NCBI GenBank assembly: GCA_947630255.1
Contig: CANRGU010000025.1
Span: 1 to 14,555, forward strand
Length of the DNA stretch: 14,555 nucleotides
Source of the DNA: an uncultured Clostridia bacterium
Lineage (GTDB): Bacteria > Bacillota > Clostridia > TANB77 > CAG-508
Reading direction: 5' to 3'
Positions within the stretch are counted from its first letter, which is position 1, and each line of letters begins with the position of its first letter. Made by a program: the position numbers and the translations under genes. Positions 12,692-14,555 of the stretch are shown here, in pieces. The notes under the pieces are model-generated. The model searched no databases. It was not told where the DNA came from and was given only the letters and a program-made list of their open reading frames with translations.

Positions 12692-14081
12692 ATGGCAGAT
12701 AAATCAATGGATAAAATAGTATCACTTTGTAAAAATAGAGGATTTGTATATCCAGGCTCAGAAATATATGGAGGGCTTGCAAATTCATGGGATTATGGAC
12801 CAATAGGAGCAGAGCTTAAAAAAAATATAAAAGACATGTGGTGGAAAAAATTCATAAAAGAATCTAAATATAATGTAGGAATAGATGCAGCAATAATTAT
12901 GAATCCAGAAGTTTGGGTAACAACAGGACACGTTGGAGGATTTAGTGATCCACTTATAGACTGCAAAGACTGTAAAACAAGACACAGAGCAGATAAATTA
13001 ATAGAAGAATGGGGATTTAAACAAGGAAAAGATATTTCAGGGTTAGATGGATGGACAAATGAGCAACTAGTAGAATATATAAATGAAAATAAAATACAAT
13101 GCCCTAATTGTGGTAAAACAAATTTTACAGAAATAAGAAAATTTAATTTAATGTTCAAAACATTTATGGGAGTAACAGAAGATGCAAAATCAGAAGTATA
13201 TTTAAGACCAGAAACAGCACAGCGGAATGTTTGTTAATTTTAAAAATGTTCAAAGAACAACAAGAAGAAAACTTCCAATGGGAATAGGACAAATGGGTCG
13301 TTCATTTAGAAATGAGATAACTCCAGGGAACTTTATATTTAGAACTAGAGAATTTGAACAAATGGAATTAGAATTTTTCTGCAAACCAGGTACTGATTTA
13401 GAATGGTATGAATATTGGAAAGAATTTTGCAAAAATTGGTTAATAGGAATTGGTATAAAAGAAGAAAACTTAAGAATGAGAGAACATTCTAAAGAAGAGC
13501 TTTCTTTCTATAGTAAAGGAACAACAGATATAGAATATTTATTCCCATTTGGTTGGGGAGAACTTTGGGGAATTGCAGATAGAACAGATTATGACTTATC
13601 AAGACATATGGAAGCTTCTAAAGCAGATTTAACATATTTGGATCCAGATACAAATGAAAAATATGTACCATACTGTGTAGAACCAGCGGTTGGTGTAGAT
13701 AGAATATTTTTAACTGTTTTATGCGATGGCTATGATGAAGAAGAAATAGCCGAAGGAGATATAAGAACAGTATTACATCTTCATCCAAGTATTGCTCCAT
13801 ATAAAGCAGCAGTACTTCCACTTTCAAAGAAACTATCCGATAAAGCGACAGAAGTATTTGATAAAATATCTAAAAAGTTTATGTGCGAATATGATGAAGC
13901 AGGAAGTATAGGAAAAAGATATAGAAGAGAAGATGAAATTGGAACACCTTATTGCATAACAATAGATTTTGAAACAGAAAATGACAACTCAGTTACAGTA
14001 AGGGATAGAGATACAATGGAGCAAGTAAGAGTAAAAATAGATGAATTGGAAAATTGGCTAGATGAAAGAGTAAATAATTGA
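12692..14081 (+). CDS. glyS: Glycyl-tRNA synthetase, homodimeric type; needs a +1 frameshift
   Basis: Class II synthetase that charges tRNA-Gly. The ATG follows AAAGGAAG (12678-12685). The first part holds motif 1 (GFVYPGSEIYGGLANSWDYG), cysteine pairs at 91/94 and 137/140 that may bind zinc, and LRPETAQ. There the original frame meets CGG at 13223-13225 and stops at TAA 13235-13237. Skipping C13223 restores RPETAQGMFVNFKNVQ and then motif 2 (GRSFRNEI, FRTREFEQMELEFF), motif 3 (EPAVGVDRIFL) and the anticodon-binding domain (LHPSIAPYKAAVLPL) to TGA 14079-14081. The full product is 462 residues, the normal length of the alpha2 enzyme. The unshifted 181-residue product lacks most of the active site. 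Unless another GlyRS exists elsewhere, the cell depends on this frameshift. The gene stands alone with its own promoter and terminator. Confidence 0.93.
13223..13226 (+). other. +1 frameshift site CGGA in glyS
   Basis: Original frame: CAG CGG AAT GTT TGT TAA. Shifted frame: CAG (C) GGA ATG TTT GTT. The shift restores RPETAQG, a signature in which the glycine is close to invariant in this enzyme type. CGG is codon 178. Confidence 0.88.
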
Positions 14082-14087
14082 AATAAA

Positions 14088-14119
14088 TATAAAAGGGGAA
14101 ATAAATTCTCCTTTTTATA
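14088..14119 (+). terminator. Rho-independent terminator after glyS
   Basis: TATAAAAGGGGAA pairs with TTCTCCTTTTTATA around ATAAA, with a T-run in the 3' arm. It starts seven bases after the shifted-frame stop, in agreement with glyS ending at 14081. Confidence 0.75.
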
Positions 14120-14137
14120 ATACGAGGGGATATTATT

Positions 14138-14555
14138 ATGAAGGATAAAAAAATTAAAAAGCTTGAAACAGATAGACTTATATTAAGAGAGCTAAATGTA
14201 AATGATGCAGAAGATGTATTTAAGAATTGGACAAGTGATGATGAAGTATCTAAATATGTAAGGTGGTCTACACATAAAAATATAGAAGAAACAATAGAGT
14301 ATTTAAAAAATGAAGAGAAAAGATGCAAGACAGAGGACTATTATACTTGGGGAATTGTTTTAAAAGAGCAACAAGAACTAATAGGCGCTATTGCAGCATT
14401 TATTAGCGAAGAAGGCAGGTATGAAATGGGATACAATATTTCAAAAAAATATTGGGGTAATGGATATACAACAGAAGCTTTAAAAAAAGTATTAGAATAT
14501 CTTTCAAAAGATGTAGGAATACATAAATTTATGTGCGCACATGATTATTTAAATC
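14138..14555 (+). CDS. GNAT-family N-acetyltransferase (RimJ/RimL-like), cut by the right edge
   Basis: 139 residues are visible and the frame is open at the end. The ATG follows GAGGGGA (14124-14130). The protein begins with LETDRLILRELNVNDAEDVF, the usual opening of RimJ/RimL-type acetyltransferases, and continues with WGIVLKEQQELIGAIAAF, EMGYNISKKYWGNGYTTEAL (acetyl-CoA-binding region, Gly-x-Gly/Ala variant) and HKFMCAHDYLN. It would transfer an acetyl group from acetyl-CoA to an amine; the substrate cannot be told. It lies 56 bp after glyS behind a terminator, so it probably has its own promoter; TATAAT at 14116-14121 could be the -10, but I see no matching -35. Confidence 0.85.
   Translation, partial: MKDKKIKKLETDRLILRELNVNDAEDVFKNWTSDDEVSKYVRWSTHKNIEETIEYLKNEEKRCKTEDYYTWGIVLKEQQELIGAIAAFISEEGRYEMGYNISKKYWGNGYTTEALKKVLEYLSKDVGIHKFMCAHDYLN

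Noticed and set aside
2794..13226. The three gene breaks as independent sequencing errors or pseudogenes
   Set aside because: Errors and decay should vary in base, position and context and favour the abundant A/T homopolymers. All three add C in front of GGA, in genes otherwise perfectly conserved. I cannot exclude a systematic artefact without reads, so this remains the main alternative.

Overview
The window is a strongly AT-rich, low-GC stretch of a Gram-positive, apparently spore-forming Clostridia-like chromosome. Every convincing gene lies on the + strand, starts behind a GGAGG-type ribosome site in most cases, and uses A/T-ending codons with AGA as the main arginine codon. The sporulation factor sigK, the folD–dprA order, two class A penicillin-binding proteins and prepilin-like BspA surface proteins all fit an uncultured anaerobic Firmicute; I cannot name a genus.

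Layout. Positions 1-116 are a broken 5' copy of sigK. Next comes a promoter module (129-249) driving a prepilin-like, leucine-rich-repeat surface protein (277-1914) with its own terminator. The promoter module is then repeated (1991-2111) ahead of full-length pro-sigK (2212-2917). folD (3007-3861) and dprA (3954-4818) follow. A run of closely spaced genes comes next: class A PBP (4882-7545), cysS (7563-8951), a dCMP deaminase (9094-9576) behind a 119-nt palindrome, a second class A PBP (9589-11913) and a small DUF1294-type membrane protein (11965-12249), closed by a strong terminator. A gene-free stretch (12299-12691) holds a cluster of DnaA-box-like sites and the glyS promoter. glyS (12692-14081) and the start of a GNAT acetyltransferase (14138 to the end) complete the window.

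The main discovery. Three conserved genes, sigK, dprA and glyS, are each split by exactly the same event. The ribosome meets an in-frame CGG codon, and the conserved protein continues only if one base, the C, is skipped so that GGA (glycine) is read. I found about 25 CGG triplets in the window by eye. Only these three are in the reading frame, and all three are frameshift points; CGG is never used as an ordinary arginine codon, whereas CGU, CGA, CGC, AGA and AGG are. The simplest reading is that CGG is an unassigned or starved codon in this organism and works as a programmed +1 frameshift signal. A +1 slip from CGG always yields GGN, so glycine is always inserted, and each site sits at a glycine-compatible (in dprA and glyS strongly conserved) position. 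This looks like a genome-wide decoding feature rather than three independent pseudogenes, but it rests on sequence alone.

Other points of interest are the repeat structure that would let the surface-protein cassette be excised or amplified next to sigK, Spo0A-box-like motifs in the duplicated promoter modules, the palindrome sitting exactly between the ribosome site and start codon of the deaminase, and the DnaA-box cluster upstream of glyS.
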